DNA of 64,000 bases from Mermis nigrescens (lineage: Eukaryota > Nematoda > Enoplea > Mermithida > Mermithidae), in the NCBI GenBank assembly GCA_036768485.1, contig JAVLUZ010000343.1, positions 236,001 through 300,000 on the forward strand, read 5' to 3'. The position numbers were made by a program, and so were the translations under genes. Below, piece by piece: positions 1 to 12,019 of the stretch (its first letter is position 1; each line of letters starts with the position of its first letter). The notes under the pieces were generated by a model. It saw nothing but the letters and a program-made list of their open reading frames with translations, was not told where the DNA came from and did no database searches.

Positions 1-486
1 AAATTTTCTTATTCCTAGGACAGCTCATTCCGTCCTTTAACCCAGGAATGGCTAGCTATCACGAGAATGAGTTTTATTACGAGAATAGCTATTCCCGGAA
101 TAGGGCTTATCTCAAAAATAACTTGTTCGGCGTTCTGTCATACGGCCCTGAAGTTGAAAACCCCCGCAGATTACTGTGACCCCAAAATTCTATTTTTAGT
201 AACATTTTTAGGGATGCACTCCATTCTGACCCCCCAAAATTTGGGTGCCACCCATGTAAGGAGGCTGTCGGTTACGTTCTCACAGCTCTCTCACACCTCC
301 TAAGAGCCAAACTGACCCAGATTGCCTAGGCACAGGGTTTAAGTGCCAAATGAAGTGCAATAGACGATAGCCAACCAGATGATAGACTTTACTCCGATTG
401 GCTGAATTTTCGCTAGTTTCGAATCACCCTACTGAAATATTTAGAATTTTGAAACAGGCTATAGGTATACCTATTTATAGTATCTA
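1..486. other. no gene; small foldback near the left edge
   Basis: No coding region is supported here. A short inverted repeat is visible: GGAATGGCTAGCTAT at about 45-59 against ATAGCTATTCC at about 85-95, with the direct repeat ACGAGAAT nearby. The rest looks like unremarkable AT-rich sequence. Confidence 0.5.
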
Positions 487-721
487 CTAGTGATGTCCCG
501 GTGCTACTTTATTACCGGTGCCGGTGCTAGATTAGCATGTCATATAAGTAGTGTAAAATACTTCTTCAAGAAGGGATAAATTTGTACTTTATTACCGGAT
601 ACAAATGTGAAGTACACAATTTCGTTTGTTAATTTTGTCTCTTTTGTTTAGCACTGGCACCGGCGCCGTTACCAGCCTAGCACCGGCCCGGTGCCGGTGC
701 TAGTGCCCAAGACATCACTAG
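487..721. mobile_element. small TIR element with CCGGTGC-rich interior
   Basis: The segment begins CTAGTGATGTC and ends GACATCACTAG, an 11-bp perfect terminal inverted repeat. Its two halves carry GC-rich GGTGCCGGTGC-type blocks in opposite orientation around an AT-rich centre, so the whole can fold back. There is no coding capacity; it is a non-autonomous DNA element. No clear target duplication is visible, partly because another MITE is inserted directly at its right end. Confidence 0.6.
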
Positions 722-725
722 TACC

Positions 726-986
726 CATACGTGGGCAGCAAGAAATTTCTGGGGGTGCAAGATTTTTTCGAAGGTCAAAAAATGGCCTTAAAAATGGTGG
801 TATGGTGATAAAAACACCATTTTTCGACGTTTCTCACTATCCATTGGCATCAAAAAATTGCGAAAAAAGCGAAAAAAATTTTCAAAAATTGAATTCTGGG
901 GGGGGGGGTATTTTGATTTCTGGGGGGGTATTTTGGTTTCTGGGGTGCATACCCCCCCCCAAACCCCCTTCCCACGCCCAGGTGTG
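726..986. mobile_element. hAT-like MITE, family A, copy 1
   Basis: The ends are CATACGTGGGCAGC and (reverse complement of the right end) CACACCTGGGCGTG. The flanks carry an exact 8-bp duplication, CTAGTACC, at 718-725 and 987-994. The interior has runs of C or G, an internal GAATTC and long A/T runs, with no coding capacity. Eight-base duplications with short imperfect TIRs are typical of hAT elements. Confidence 0.85.
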
Positions 987-994
987 CTAGTACC

Positions 995-2190
995 TATAGT
1001 CTGTTTCACTTAAGTTTGGACATACATTTTTAGAGTCTTTATCGACAGTAAGCCGACGGATTACGATAATTATTAGTCTACTTAGTTTAAAGTTAGTTAG
1101 TTAGTATTATATAATAATATTATATTGTATTACATTATATTATTATAGTCAGCATTACATTCTGTTTTCTTGAAGCAAGGAAATTGATTTGCCGAGCGAA
1201 AAACCCAAAATTTCCCAGAAGTATTAAAAATTGTCCAGAAATTCCGTTTATTATATTTACAGTAACGATTTTTGCTGTGATTTTGTAGGCAGAATGATTT
1301 CTGATGTTAAAAAATGTTAAATTTTGAAAATTTTCGTAGGCTTTCCATGAAAAACGTGCAAAATTAGCGCAAAAATTGACACAGAGTGCTTAAAAGTACT
1401 CAATACATCATTGTGAGACAAAATTTTTGTTCTCTCAAAAACACTCTTCTGATTTGAAAATAAGCTTTATAGATCGCCAAGAATATCCGTAAATATTATA
1501 AATGAGTACTCGTCCGGCGCTAAGCGCCGGGAAAATTTGAAAAACCGTGTTAAAAACGGCTAAAATCATCAAAAAAATCCACATCTATTCCTTATTGCGC
1601 TTAAATATTTTGACGATGGGGACCCGCTCCCTCCTAAATCCGCTCTTGCGTTTGGCGTCACCTACCATGTATTTTGCTTCACATAACTTTAAATCTTTAG
1701 AACTACTGAGCGAAATGGGACGTTTTGGCGACGTCGTTTTGGCTCCACTCTCTCTGTGATAATAATTATTATTTACATTTCATTTATTATTAAAGTATAA
1801 TACAGATTCTGAAAGCCCATTCAATTCTCTACACGACGGTATAAATTACTTTTAGAACATCTTTGAATTTATCGAGATAATTGAATGCATCTAAAAATAC
1901 ACTGGATTTCCTACAGTTTTTCAGTCGTACACAAATGAATACTCATCGAATCGAAAAGAACAGTGTGCTGTTTTGTAGCTTGAAGAATATGCTATTTTGT
2001 AGCTTGAAGAATATGCTTTCTGAATATATAATTTATTTTTAAATTGCTTCAAAATTGATTTAATCAGAATAATTTATAAGTCGCTGGCGCCAAAACGTCG
2101 TAGAACCACTTCTGAGACTCCGAGGGTGAGCTGAAAGATCGTAATTTATCGGCTTACTGTCGATGAAAATTCATAAACTTTATGCCCAAA
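995..2190. mobile_element. interrupted MITE, family C (TAGTCTGTTTCAC ends)
   Basis: The left part (about 998-1075) reads TATAGTCTGTTTCACTTAAG and contains the family core ACAGTAAGCCGACGGATTAC. The inverted right part is at about 2131-2190. Between them lies about 1 kb of AT-rich sequence without a gene, with a GC hairpin at 1514-1530 and a 25-bp tandem duplication (TTTTGTAGCTTGAAGAATA) at about 1968-2012. The two ends may belong to one copy opened by a later insertion, or to two partial copies. Confidence 0.45.
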
Positions 2191-2511
2191 CGTATTCAAT
2201 ACATATGTATATGCATACATCGTAATTCCTGACAATCTGCTTACATCATCAGCAATACAAATTTATTAGTTGTTTAATTTGCATTAAATTTTGATTTTTT
2301 TGAGGTTTGTTTCGTTTCTGACATTTCATTATCGGAACAATTCTTGCATGTGACCGGACACATTGCCCGGACATATGTTGAAGCTGTTCTACTGTCGCAA
2401 TACGTTGACAAAGCATTGCATCGTTGCATGTCAAAATCGAGACATGGTTCAACAGACTGTGAAAAAGACGAATCTTATGCGCAGTATTGTTTGAAACGAT
2501 GTTAATCTACC
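2191..2511. other. no recognisable feature
   Basis: AT-rich sequence with short open frames only; nothing recognisable. Confidence 0.4.
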
Positions 2512-2677
2512 GTAGTCTGTTTCACACAAGTTTGGGCATAAATTTTAAAAACTGTCCGACAATAAGCCGACAGATTGCTATTACAGCATTGATTTGCTAC
2601 ATAATTATCGTGATCCGTCGGCTTACTTCCGAAAAAATTCTTAAAAGTTATGCCCGAACTTCTGTGAAACAGACGAT
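2512..2677. mobile_element. MITE, family C, full-length copy
   Basis: About 165 bp bounded by TAGTCTGTTTCACACAAGTT and its inverted counterpart ending CTGTGAAACAGAC. The interior contains two inverted copies of the AAGCCGACGGAT-type core around GCATTGATTTGCTACATAAT. It is the cleanest copy of the family and defines its length. No coding capacity. Confidence 0.75.
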
Positions 2678-2938
2678 AAGCGATTTATGCACAACAATAA
2701 TAAAGATGAATATTGTGAGATTTTTATATTTTATTGTCTAAATCGGTAGGTCCCACGTACATATATAACTGTAAAGTATGTAGGTACCTCTGAATAGAAT
2801 GTGACCCTGGAGGTGAGGTTCCCCCGAGAATATGAAAGACCCCAAAAAATCGGTAAAACCCTCAGAATTGAATTTTCGATGATATTTTTGGCGTATTTGA
2901 CATCAGACCCCCCAACTTGCTTGCTGTCGACTCGACAC

Positions 2939-3182
2939 CACACCTGGGCGTGGGGGTTTGGGGGTATGCACCCCCCAGAAACCAAAATACCCCCCCCCCC
3001 TAGAATTCAATTTTTGAAAATTTTTTATCGGTTTTTTCGCAATTTTTTGATGCCAATGGATAGTGCTTGATGAGAAACGTCGAAAAATGGTGTTTTTATC
3101 GCCCTACAACCATTTTTAAGGCCATTTTTTGACCTTCAAAAAAATCTTGTACCCTCCAGAATTTTCTTGCTGCCCACGTATG
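2939..3182. mobile_element. hAT-like MITE, family A, copy 2
   Basis: Begins CACACCTGGGCGTG and ends GCCCACGTATG. The exact 8-bp duplication CTCGACAC flanks it at 2931-2938 and 3183-3190. Orientation is opposite to copy 1. Confidence 0.85.
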
Positions 3183-4641
3183 CTCGACACCCTTTGGTGT
3201 CTAACACATTGATTTTCATTGATATCGTCAAATGCGCTGCGTTCTCGCACAGGCAGGAGTTTCTTTCATGTATGCAAGGGGAAATCGAAATTGAATTCAA
3301 AATCATGAAATTGGATTCAAACAAGTATACGCATTATTTTTCTCCGTGTGTACCTGTGAACACCTATTACCAATGTACAAATATTAAATCGGAGGTTCTA
3401 CTCTTTGAATAAGTCCATCAAAAATATTTTCAATATTATTTAATTGGAACACAATGTTTTGTAGAGGTATTAGCATATGTGAGAAAATGTTAAAGAACCT
3501 TCCTTCATTTTTTAATCACTAAAGTTAAAAAGTCGTACCAGCAAGTCTGCCTTAGGCAAAATTCAGGCATTTTGCACAAAATTTTCAAATATTGCGTTGC
3601 ATATGTAGATACCTTCTTATGCTTCTCGCTCTACTTTTCAAATCTATGTTATTCGCAGCACAACAAGCATGATAAGAAGCTTATTGGATAAGAAGTTTTT
3701 ATGAGCTCGTCGAAAAAATAGAGTTTTCCTTCTATTACGAATTAAATCCGAAACCCTCACATACGAACATAGCTACGATTTATCGTGAGCCTTATTTATT
3801 TTGGAACACTGCGATGGGAAATAAATTACCTACCGGTTTAGCAGTAGATGCTGACGACGTTGGGCAAGTTTGACAAGTTTTAGGGCACAACATTCTTGCG
3901 TAAGTACCAAACGTTTTATGGTTACATTTTTTGATAAACTGCTTGCAAATTTTGACATCAGCGTCGGTGCAGCTTGCATTTGTCTAAAAAAGATGTGTTT
4001 CATGTGGAAACACAGAATTTAAAAATATGAGAATCAAAAGCATAAACGAAACAAAGCTGATACCGAAAAAATTACCTTACGTCATCTAGCCGCTCCATCT
4101 TTTTGAAGAAAAGAAGCGTAGCAAAATTTACTTTACTGGAATCAGAAAATAAGCTCATCAAATATGACGACAGTACAATCAAGACTTTTCGTGTTTGAAG
4201 TTCATGTTTTTCAGTTTTTCATCATGTTTCCGTCTTATCAAAACTATAAATGTAATGTTGCGCTCATTTTTAATGCATATTTTTGCAATAGAGATTTTTT
4301 TAAATATTTTCTAATCTGAATGGAGATTGTCTGATCACAATGATGAACCAAAATGTCAATTCCAATCAACACGGACAGCAAGCAAATTCTGTTGATCTGA
4401 ATTTTGCAAAACCGACATCGCAAAAAACCTGCCAACAATTCATTTCTGGGTGGTTTCTGCCGTCATCTACATACGAAGTACTTTGAATTCTCGGGGTTCA
4501 AACTTCACGTCCGCGTGTGAGCTTATTGTCGGCGATAGTTCATAGAGGTTACTCCCCAGTCCCCATATTTGTGTGAAACAAGTTTCGTCGGGGATCACAC
4601 TTGAAAAACTCGACGCAGAAACTGTTTGAATAAGTCGCGAG
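3183..4641. other. gene-free stretch
   Basis: AT-rich with no open frame longer than about 80 codons and no homology I recognise. No tandem repeats or TIR ends stand out. Confidence 0.4.
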
Positions 4642-4910
4642 CACACCTGGGCGTGGGGGGTTCGGGGGGGGGTATGCACCTCCCCCCAGAAACCAAAATA
4701 CTCCCCCCCCCAGAAATCAAAATACCCCCCCAGAATTCAATTTTTAGAAATTTTTCGTTTTTTTCGCAATTTTTTGATGCCAATGGATAGTGCTTGACGA
4801 GAAACGTCGAAAAATGGTGTTTTTATCACCATACCACCATTTTTAAGGCCATTTTTTGACCTTCAAAAAAATCTTGCACCCCCCCAGAAATTTCTTGCTG
4901 CCCACGTATG
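4642..4910. mobile_element. hAT-like MITE, family A, copy 3
   Basis: Starts CACACCTGGGCGTG and ends GCCCACGTATG. The 8-bp duplication GTCGCGAG is exact at 4634-4641 and 4911-4918. It has long C runs near the left end and the family interior. Confidence 0.85.
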
Positions 4911-5380
4911 GTCGCGAGTCAAGTTATTGCTAGTCAATTTCACGCACTTTTGGACGAAATATATGTACATTTTCATCCATTTTTGGTCTTGATTTTGCAT
5001 CGTCTTTCCAGTAAATTTCCCACTTTCCCATTCTGGGGGTCTATGTGCACATATATCGTTTGAACAAGCTATAAAACTGAATTCAATTATTTTTCATCAC
5101 TCTCTCAACTATCATATGGAGGGCGGCGAAACTGATCAATACCAGTATCGTAAATGAATTTGATGCTTTCACGACCATTTCTGTCGAAAAACCTAGGAAA
5201 TATTCCTAAAATTAGACAACTAAAAAAGTGGTGTATTTTCGGCTATGCTTTAGGATCGTCAATAAAGTATACCTATGTACTACCAGCTATCTTAAGCAAG
5301 AGCAACTTATTCATATCACGCGCAAAACTACAATTTTTTGGAATTCGAGTATTGAAAACTCAGCGAGCACAGAATTAATT
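4911..5380. other. gene-free stretch
   Basis: AT-rich sequence; the longest open frame (about 5154-5378) shows no recognisable motif. Confidence 0.4.
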
Positions 5381-5515
5381 ATAGTCTGTTTTACATAAGT
5401 TTGTGCATAAATTTCAAGGATTTTTTCGAAAGTAAGCCGGCGGATTACGATAATTATATGTCAAATCGATGCTATAATCGCAATTTGTCGGCTTATTGTC
5501 AGACATAGGGCCTCA
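5381..5515. mobile_element. MITE, family C, partial
   Basis: Starts ATAGTCTGTTTTACATAAGT, runs through the GTAAGCCGGCGGATTACGAT core and CTATAATCGCAATTTGTCGG, then loses similarity before the right TIR. Truncated copy. Confidence 0.6.
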
Positions 5516-5640
5516 GAAACTGACAATGATAAAATAGCACACGGTTTCTGATCATTTTCGGGCACTCTCATAAAATTTTTTTAATTTTCCCATTTTTTGG
5601 CATTTATTTTGCCTCATTCTCCCCAAACAATTTCCTATTT

Positions 5641-6036
5641 TAAGAATTTTATTGAAAGTAAGCCAACGGGTTACGATCACACCTGGGCGTGGGGGTTTGG
5701 GGGTATGCACCCCTCAGAAACCAAAATACCCCCCAGAAATCAAAATACCCCCCCAGAATTCAATTTTTGAAAATTTTTTTCGTTTTTTTCGCAATTTTTT
5801 GATGCCAATGGATAGTTCTCGATGAGAAACGTTTAAAAATGGTGTTTTTTCGCCATACCACCACTTTTAAGGCAATTTTTTGACCTTTGAAAAAATCTTG
5901 CACCCCCCCAGAACTTTGGTGCCGCCCACCTATGGTTACGATAATTATATATCAAATCAATGCTATAATCGCAATCTGTCGGCTGATTGTTGGACACAGT
6001 TTATAAAATTTATGCCCAAACTTGTTTGAAACAGAC
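5641..6036. mobile_element. MITE, family C, opened by a family A insertion
   Basis: Family C sequence runs from TAAGAATTTT at 5641 to TTGAAACAGACT at about 6036, split at GTTACGAT by a family A hAT-like MITE (5678-5934). The exact duplication of GTTACGAT shows the order of events: C first, A later. Confidence 0.75.
5678..5934. mobile_element. hAT-like MITE, family A, copy 4 (nested)
   Basis: Bounded by CACACCTGGGCGTG and GCCCACCTATG. The target duplication GTTACGAT lies at 5670-5677 and 5935-5942, inside a family C element. Confidence 0.9.
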
Positions 6037-6220
6037 TTCTGTGCACAAACCACGAAGGTATGTATTTCACAATCTGAGAAATACAATGAACACTGATTTT
6101 CTAAAGCAACCATTATAATAATTAATTAATTAATACATTAGTTACTCGAATTCATATACATAATTTTTATTATTTATGAATCAGAATTACTTCAATAAAC
6201 TTTACACTGCGCAAACATGT

Positions 6221-6388
6221 ATAGTCTGCTTAACATAACTTCGTGCATAAATTTTAAGAATTTTCATCGACAGTTGGCCGAAGGTACGATACTTGTATAT
6301 CAGATCAATGCTATAATCGCAATCTGTCAGCTTATTGTCGGGGATGATATTAAAATTTATGACCGAACTTTTGTGAAACAGACTATAG
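6221..6388. mobile_element. MITE, family C, full-length copy
   Basis: ATAGTCTGCTTAACATAACT at the left and TTTTGTGAAACAGACTATAG at the right form imperfect TIRs of about 30 bp around the CTATAATCGCAATCTGTCAG core. About 168 bp, matching the copy at 2.5 kb. Confidence 0.75.
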
Positions 6389-6729
6389 GTACGAGACATA
6401 GGCACCCTTTTGAGTTTTCCAAAAATCTTAACCAAAGACAACGGACAGGTTACAATAAAGCAGCATGAGCCGCTTAATTACAAGATAACAAGTCCTGGAA
6501 ACACATTACAGGTACTTACCTGTTGATTATAAATTTCTATGTCGTTAATATAAAGAAATTTTAGTTTCCAGCGAAGCTAAATGCTATAGTGTTAGAACAA
6601 CTTTCAACAAATTTTGGTGTACTAGGTAATGTGACAAAATAGCTCAGTTTGTATAAATGGGTCATACTCGTACAAGGCAATTGAGCAAATTGATGGTATA
6701 TATGTTTCAGGTACAGTACCTAGCTAACC

Positions 6730-6732
<3 letters not shown>
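6389..6732. other. gene-free stretch
   Basis: AT-rich, no recognisable feature. Confidence 0.4.

Positions 6733-6827
<95 letters not shown>
6733..6827. repeat. (TA)n microsatellite
   Basis: About 47 uninterrupted AT dinucleotides. It is self-complementary and likely to be length-variable. Confidence 0.97.
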
Positions 6828-6828
<1 letters not shown>

Positions 6829-7562
6829 TGATTTGAATCGAGTGGGTAAATGCATTCCAAGCGATGCTAAAATTCGCATGGTACCTACTACAATTTGCTT
6901 TCCAGTTTTCTAAAAGACAATGATTATTATTTCCGTGATTTAAAAGACAAATTCGATGATATTGAAGGCATGGCATGAGAAAAATATAGTTCGTTTGCAT
7001 AATTCCGATGAGTTTTAATTGTTTTGCCTCGAAATAGGAATTATGTATAACATTAGGCCTATGTGTTATACGTACCGTTCAAATGGGGGGGGGTGAATTT
7101 TGACTACGCGTCTCGATATTTTCGAACAAAAATCGTTGTCTATGATCGAATAAGAGCAATTTTACTGCAAAAACGAATGTTCTATGCATCTCGAATGAAA
7201 ATAATGAGGCAGATAAAGTCCAAAGTCAAATTCCCGGATTTATTTTTGCGACAAAAGTTACAACATCGGGGTTTCTGTCTAAACGCGTTTTATCCAAATC
7301 ACCTTTTTGTTCTTGCATCCAGCTAACAATTTGCCGGTTAACACAGGCAAATTGGGGGCATTTCTGAAATTTTTACTTCTGGACCAGGCTTAACGTTTTT
7401 CAAAATGAAGAAAACGCATGCTAGGCTTTGTATTGACTGAAGTGAGGATAGTGACCACTATTGTTAAGAATGTGAGCTTATACGTCAAGAAATGTGACGT
7501 AAATGTAAATCACATGTGCAGTAAAGTTTATATAAGAACAGCCACATCTTGAATAGCTGACA
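6828..7562. other. gene-free stretch
   Basis: No supported gene. The open frame at 7063-7326 has no recognisable motif and no splice context that links it to anything. Confidence 0.4.
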
Positions 7563-8166
7563 AAATGAATAAGATCTGCGAAATCTGTGGTAAGCAAAAG
7601 ACGATAAAAATACCTACAACATGGAATATCAGAAATGAGGGATGATAAATCAGAGTCTGAACAAATGAAAGTTGATGATACTGATGAAGGCAGTAACAAG
7701 AAGATTCTTTAGAAGTGTCGCAACAGCTGAAATGAGGCTGAAATGGAAACTGGTTGAACTAACCCATTTTAGCTCCTTTTAGTAAATGTCGTGCTTTCAG
7801 ATTCTGAACATTTTCCGAATAGTATACGAGACCTTCAAACAGGACCATTTTACATCAGTTTTGTTAATAAAATCCATACTTTCTATGATTTCTATGAATT
7901 ACTCCTAGATTTTAAAGCAATTTAAAGACAAAACTAGAACGCGCTAATCGCTTCAGCCGGTATAAATTTAAGTTTGGCAAGAAAGAAGCTAATGAGGCAG
8001 CATGGGCCCGTCGGAAATACATGTTTAAAAAATTGATTAGTAAAAATGCCGATTTATTTCAGGATGAGCAGATGAAACGAGAAGACTATAATGATCTTGT
8101 TTTACATCTGTTGAAGAGTCTAGCAGTGCTCCGATCGAATATATCCAGATCGGATAGAATTGCTTA
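7563..8166 (+). pseudogene. possible decayed coding remnant, unidentified
   Basis: Three coding-like patches follow each other on the plus strand. ATG at 7564 opens MNKICEICGKQKTIKIPTTW and then meets a stop. After a one-frame shift an acidic patch (MRDDKSESEQMKVDDTDEG) runs to a stop near 7712. From 7916 an open frame of about 83 codons, rich in Lys/Arg (KFGKKEANEAAWARRKYMF), runs to the stop at 8164-8166. The composition looks protein-like, but I do not recognise a family and the frame is broken. It could be exons of an unknown gene, a decayed transposon gene, or chance. Confidence 0.25.
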
Positions 8167-8179
8167 GAATATAATCAGT

Positions 8180-8939
8180 ACTAGCAAAGAAAAATGCTCC
8201 GATGGAACAAAAAAGATGAATATACTTGGAATTGCGGATTATTAAGGATGTAAAAGGAGGGGACTAGGAAAAATCTACCTAAAGTCGCAAAATCTGCTAA
8301 AAATCACACTTTCTCTAAGCAACGCAAAAAATCGAAGTGTATTCTGCGGCCAACAGATTAAAATAAATATTTAACCATAAAATGATTGAAAAAGCAGCAC
8401 ATTAGCTATGCAGTAGCTATGGGCAATGATGTTGAGTAAACTAACAGTCTTTCTAAGCCAATTGAATGAATGGTTTAAAACAGTAGGAAACGCGTAAGTT
8501 GACTTGAAACAGACTAAATGTAGGTACACTAGCATGCCCTTAACGATTGTGTGCACTAATCAATCGGCCCCTGCTTTGCTTGCTTTAATGCTCAAAACAA
8601 AATAAAACAACTTTAAATACAATACCACTTAGTTTTCTATCAATCAGGATACGAAGCTAGTCAGCGTTGCTACTTGCCAGCAATTTAAAAAAATAAACAT
8701 TACAGATTTCGTTTATACACTCTTATCTGAAACTTTGAACATTATTTAAAAAAGACACTTTTTTAGAGGCCGCAGAATATACTTCGATTTTTTGCGTTGC
8801 TTAGAGAAAGTGTGATTTTTAGCAGATTTTGCGACTTTAGGTAGATTTTTCCTAGTCCCCTCCTTTTACATCCTTAATAATCCACAATTCCAAGTATATT
8901 CATCTTTTTTGTTCCATCGGAGCATTTTTCTTTGCTAGT
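8180..8939. mobile_element. long-TIR element, copy 1
   Basis: The two ends are inverted copies of about 170 bp beginning ACTAGCAAAGAAAAATGCTC and running to the GCAACGCAAAAAATCGAAG region (about 8180-8352 and 8771-8939). The interior of about 420 bp has no coding capacity. The same element recurs at 14,733-15,522 with its interior flipped relative to the shared right flank. Confidence 0.8.
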
Positions 8940-10700
8940 ACACTACTTTTAATTAGCGTGATTTCAGTACATCAGTCAGTAAACACATACAGTAACATGC
9001 CACAATAATGACAACAGTCCAAGAACGCGGAAAACAATATTGTTCTTAACATCAGCATTATCCTTTTTAAACAAGACAACCTTACATTATTTAAACAGAT
9101 CAAAGTTTTTCAGCAAAAACTCAAAAACTTTACGCAAATATCAAGTGTAAGGAACACTAACGCTTAGATTTGGAAGTAAAATAAATTTGTAGTATAAACT
9201 ACATATTAACAACAAATGAATAGTGCAAACTTTACACAACTACTAGGTGTAGAGAAAACTAACAGTCAGATTCCCAATTCTGATTTTACGTAGAACATTT
9301 TGCAAAAAATTAAGCTTCCGCAAGGCTCTAGAACTAAAGTTAATATGCAGTGTAAACCTTACACAACCACAGAGTGTAAAGAAGACTTTAGTCGGATTCG
9401 TAATTCTAATATTACTCAGATATTACGATAAAGATTTATGAAAAAATTGAGTCTCCACAATAACCCGAGAACAAATAAACATCAGTTGCAAACTACTTTA
9501 CACCACTGTTGAGTGTAAGCAAACGCGCTCAACTAGCGTCTCACATTTGATTCCTGGTACATTTTTAGACTTTAGAAAAAGTCAAGCTTCTACAAGGCTC
9601 TAGAACTAAAGTTAATATGCAGTGTAAACTTTACACAACCACAGAGTGTAAAGAAAATTTCAGTCGGATACGTAATTCTGATATTACTCTGATATTACGA
9701 TCAACATTTATGAAAAAATTAAGTCTCCACAATGGCCCGAGGACAAATAAATATCACATGTTAACCACTTTACACCACTGTTGTGTGCAAACAAACTGGC
9801 GTATCACATTTGGTTTCTGGTTCATTTTTAGACTTGAGATTATGTCCAGACTCATAACCCAGAACTTGACAGAAAAAAACAAGACAGAAACACGTTTAAG
9901 TCCCCCATTTTTTTGACTTTACACCTCCCGAAAAAGCTAAATATTGATGTAAACAAACGCAATTCGCTGTGACGCGTACCCCTTAGAAAGTACTTTATTT
10001 TTATCCTATTCGACCTCGCCCGACTTCTGAACAGAGAAAGTGGCGAACAAAAAATGTACAAACACGTATTTTCCACTGTCCACCACATTGTAAACTTTAA
10101 AAATCTGAACCTAACGCCCCATTGAATGTAAATCAATTCGGTTCGGGCCAGTTTGTTGCCCTTTGATTGTAGTACGTTTGTATGTGCCAAACTTATGTTC
10201 CGCAAAATATTTGATATGATTTACCAATCAAAATACGAAAAAACCTGTTTTTTCGCCCACTTTACACCTCAGATTTCGAACTTTACACCCCATAAACAAC
10301 TCAATATTACGTTTTTCTGAACGCGGCTTGCTTCGACGTGTAGCCATTAGAAGTTACTTTATTTCTATTTTATTCAATTCACCCCAACTCTTAACCGAAA
10401 AAGTTGGCAGAGAAATCTTGAACAAAATCTGTTTTTTTACTCATCCACTAGAGTGTAAAGTTTAAAACCCTGGTACTAACTGCGTATTGATTGTAGAAAA
10501 GTTTGCTGGTAAGCACAAGATAGCCCTTGATCCGTAGTACATTTCGGTCAGAAAAAATTTCCTAAAACTCATAATCGGAGTTGTTGGCAGACATAAACAA
10601 GTCGAAAACTCGGCCAAAATGTGTCTTTTCACCCCCATATTTTCGCACTCTTTACACTCCCATTCGAGAACTGAGGCGAAATTCAAAAAACAAAAAAGTG
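8940..10700. repeat. TTTACAC/GTGTAAA-rich repeat block, copy 1
   Basis: The block is built from degenerate tandem units. The phrase CTCTAGAACTAAAGTTAATA recurs at about 9327 and 9597, a period near 270 bp. GTGTAAA and its complement TTTACAC recur every few tens of bases, often as palindromic GTGTAAACTTTACAC. The block aligns in the same order with 15,523-18,880. It has no coding capacity; it could be subterminal binding-site repeats of a large element or a satellite-like block. Confidence 0.65.
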
Positions 10701-10785
10701 TTATCTGCAGAACCTAAATAGATGAATAAGTCAAATAAAGTGCATGGTTTTGCCAAAAGAATTGAAAAAAATAAAAAAGTCAGCA

Positions 10786-10867
10786 TTCAGAAGATTCGAA
10801 CCATCATTCTTTTCTTAAGACAGCATCCGAGAACGGAGTTGTCAACCACTGCGCCAACTCGACCTAT
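10786..10867 (-). ncRNA. tRNA-like pol III box A/B sequence, probably SINE-derived
   Basis: On the minus strand GTTGGCGCAGTGGTTGA fits a box A, and GGTTCGAATC (plus-strand GATTCGAACC at 10,793-10,802) fits a box B about 45 bases downstream. The acceptor and T stems do not pair well, so a working tRNA is unlikely. A tRNA-derived SINE head or tRNA pseudogene is the better reading. Confidence 0.4.
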
Positions 10868-10922
10868 CGGCAGATTTCAGCTTGATTATACTATTTTGAG
10901 AAAATATTCATCATTCTACTGA

Positions 10923-11690
10923 AGTTTAAGAATAGTGCATTTATGATGATAAAAATAATTATTTATTAAAGACGAGTCAAAAACCTCTGAAATAAGAAAA
11001 ATCTGATCAAAAATATGCAATACGGAGTTATCTATCGGCATTAGAAAATAGATGCAGATATAATTCAAAGTTCACCTCTTCATACCTCAACAAACACTGG
11101 CTGTAGAAAAGTTTAAAGGTCAGATTCGTTATTCTGACCTTACGGAGAACATTTTTAAAAGAAAATTCATCATCCACGACGCTCTGGGCGCAAAAATGCT
11201 TCTCGGTGTAAACTTTACACTTATGCTAATACCGCAATATTGGGTGTATAGAAACAAAATAAACTGGGATCTGTAACGCTAAGGTCAGGGCACCTTTTAA
11301 GCATAATTAGCATGTTCCGCCTACTTAGCGGAGTAGTTGAAGAAATATCGTTTTTCGTCTCGAACCCTTTACACTAAAACGATCACAGATCAAGAAATAT
11401 TGCGTTAAAAGAGACAAAAAAATGGTTCCTCGAGATTTTGTAACCCTCTACATTATAAAACCAATTGGACTGCACAGAAACCAAAATTGAGTTAGATAAG
11501 CTGAAAACAAGCAAAGAGTAAAAAACCCGTATACTTTACATTTTTGTGCAACAACCATTGAGTGTAAAGAAATTTTAAGGTCAGATTCGTAATCTACAGC
11601 TCGGGGCAACATTTTTAAAAAATCTGGCCCTCCGCAAATTATTTGATTTTTCGGTTTACACTTTACACACTCATTGCTAACTCGGTATTA
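10923..11690. repeat. further degenerate TTTACAC-rich sequence
   Basis: It continues the motif style of the preceding block (GTGTAAACTTTACAC near 11,205; TTTACACTTTACAC near 11,655) but with more drift. No gene. Confidence 0.45.
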
Positions 11691-12019
11691 ATAATAATAA
11701 TATTTTATTAGCAATTACTGCCGTAGAAAATGCAATAGAAATTACATGAAAAAGGATATAATAAAAGATGTCGAAGGAACGAAAGAACGTTTATCAGCAT
11801 AGCATAGTAATGGCTGAGACGTACAGGCGGATCGCGCTCACGTACGCCCCTTTAGAAACTCATCTAAACAAGTTTAGAAATCAAACCCTTAAACCGTTTA
11901 AAAGATTTACAATCAGCAATACTTTGGGGCAGAGTATTCCAGATTCTAGCCGTCCTGTTTGCAAAGTCGTTTTTCCTACAGTCCAAATGAAATTTGTGGA
12001 TATAAAGCTTTATATCACT
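11691..12019 (-). pseudogene. LINE 3' fragment: reverse transcriptase C-terminus and tail
   Basis: The minus-strand frame from 12,019 to 11,864 encodes a patch of the kind found at the C-terminus of CR1/jockey-like LINE proteins (FANRTARIWNTLPQSI, then SFKRFKGLISKL). A short (ATT)n tract at about 11,692-11,712 fits a LINE 3' tail. The upstream half of the same reading frame continues at 14,167-14,411 across a hAT-like insertion; removing the insertion and one 8-bp duplication makes the two parts contiguous. Confidence 0.7.

Noticed and set aside
6707..7000. 97-codon minus-strand frame with Ile-Tyr repeats
   Set aside because: It is the translation of the (TA)n tract.
10786..10867. Functional tRNA gene on the minus strand
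   Set aside because: Box A and B fit, but acceptor and T-stem pairing is poor; reported only as tRNA-like.
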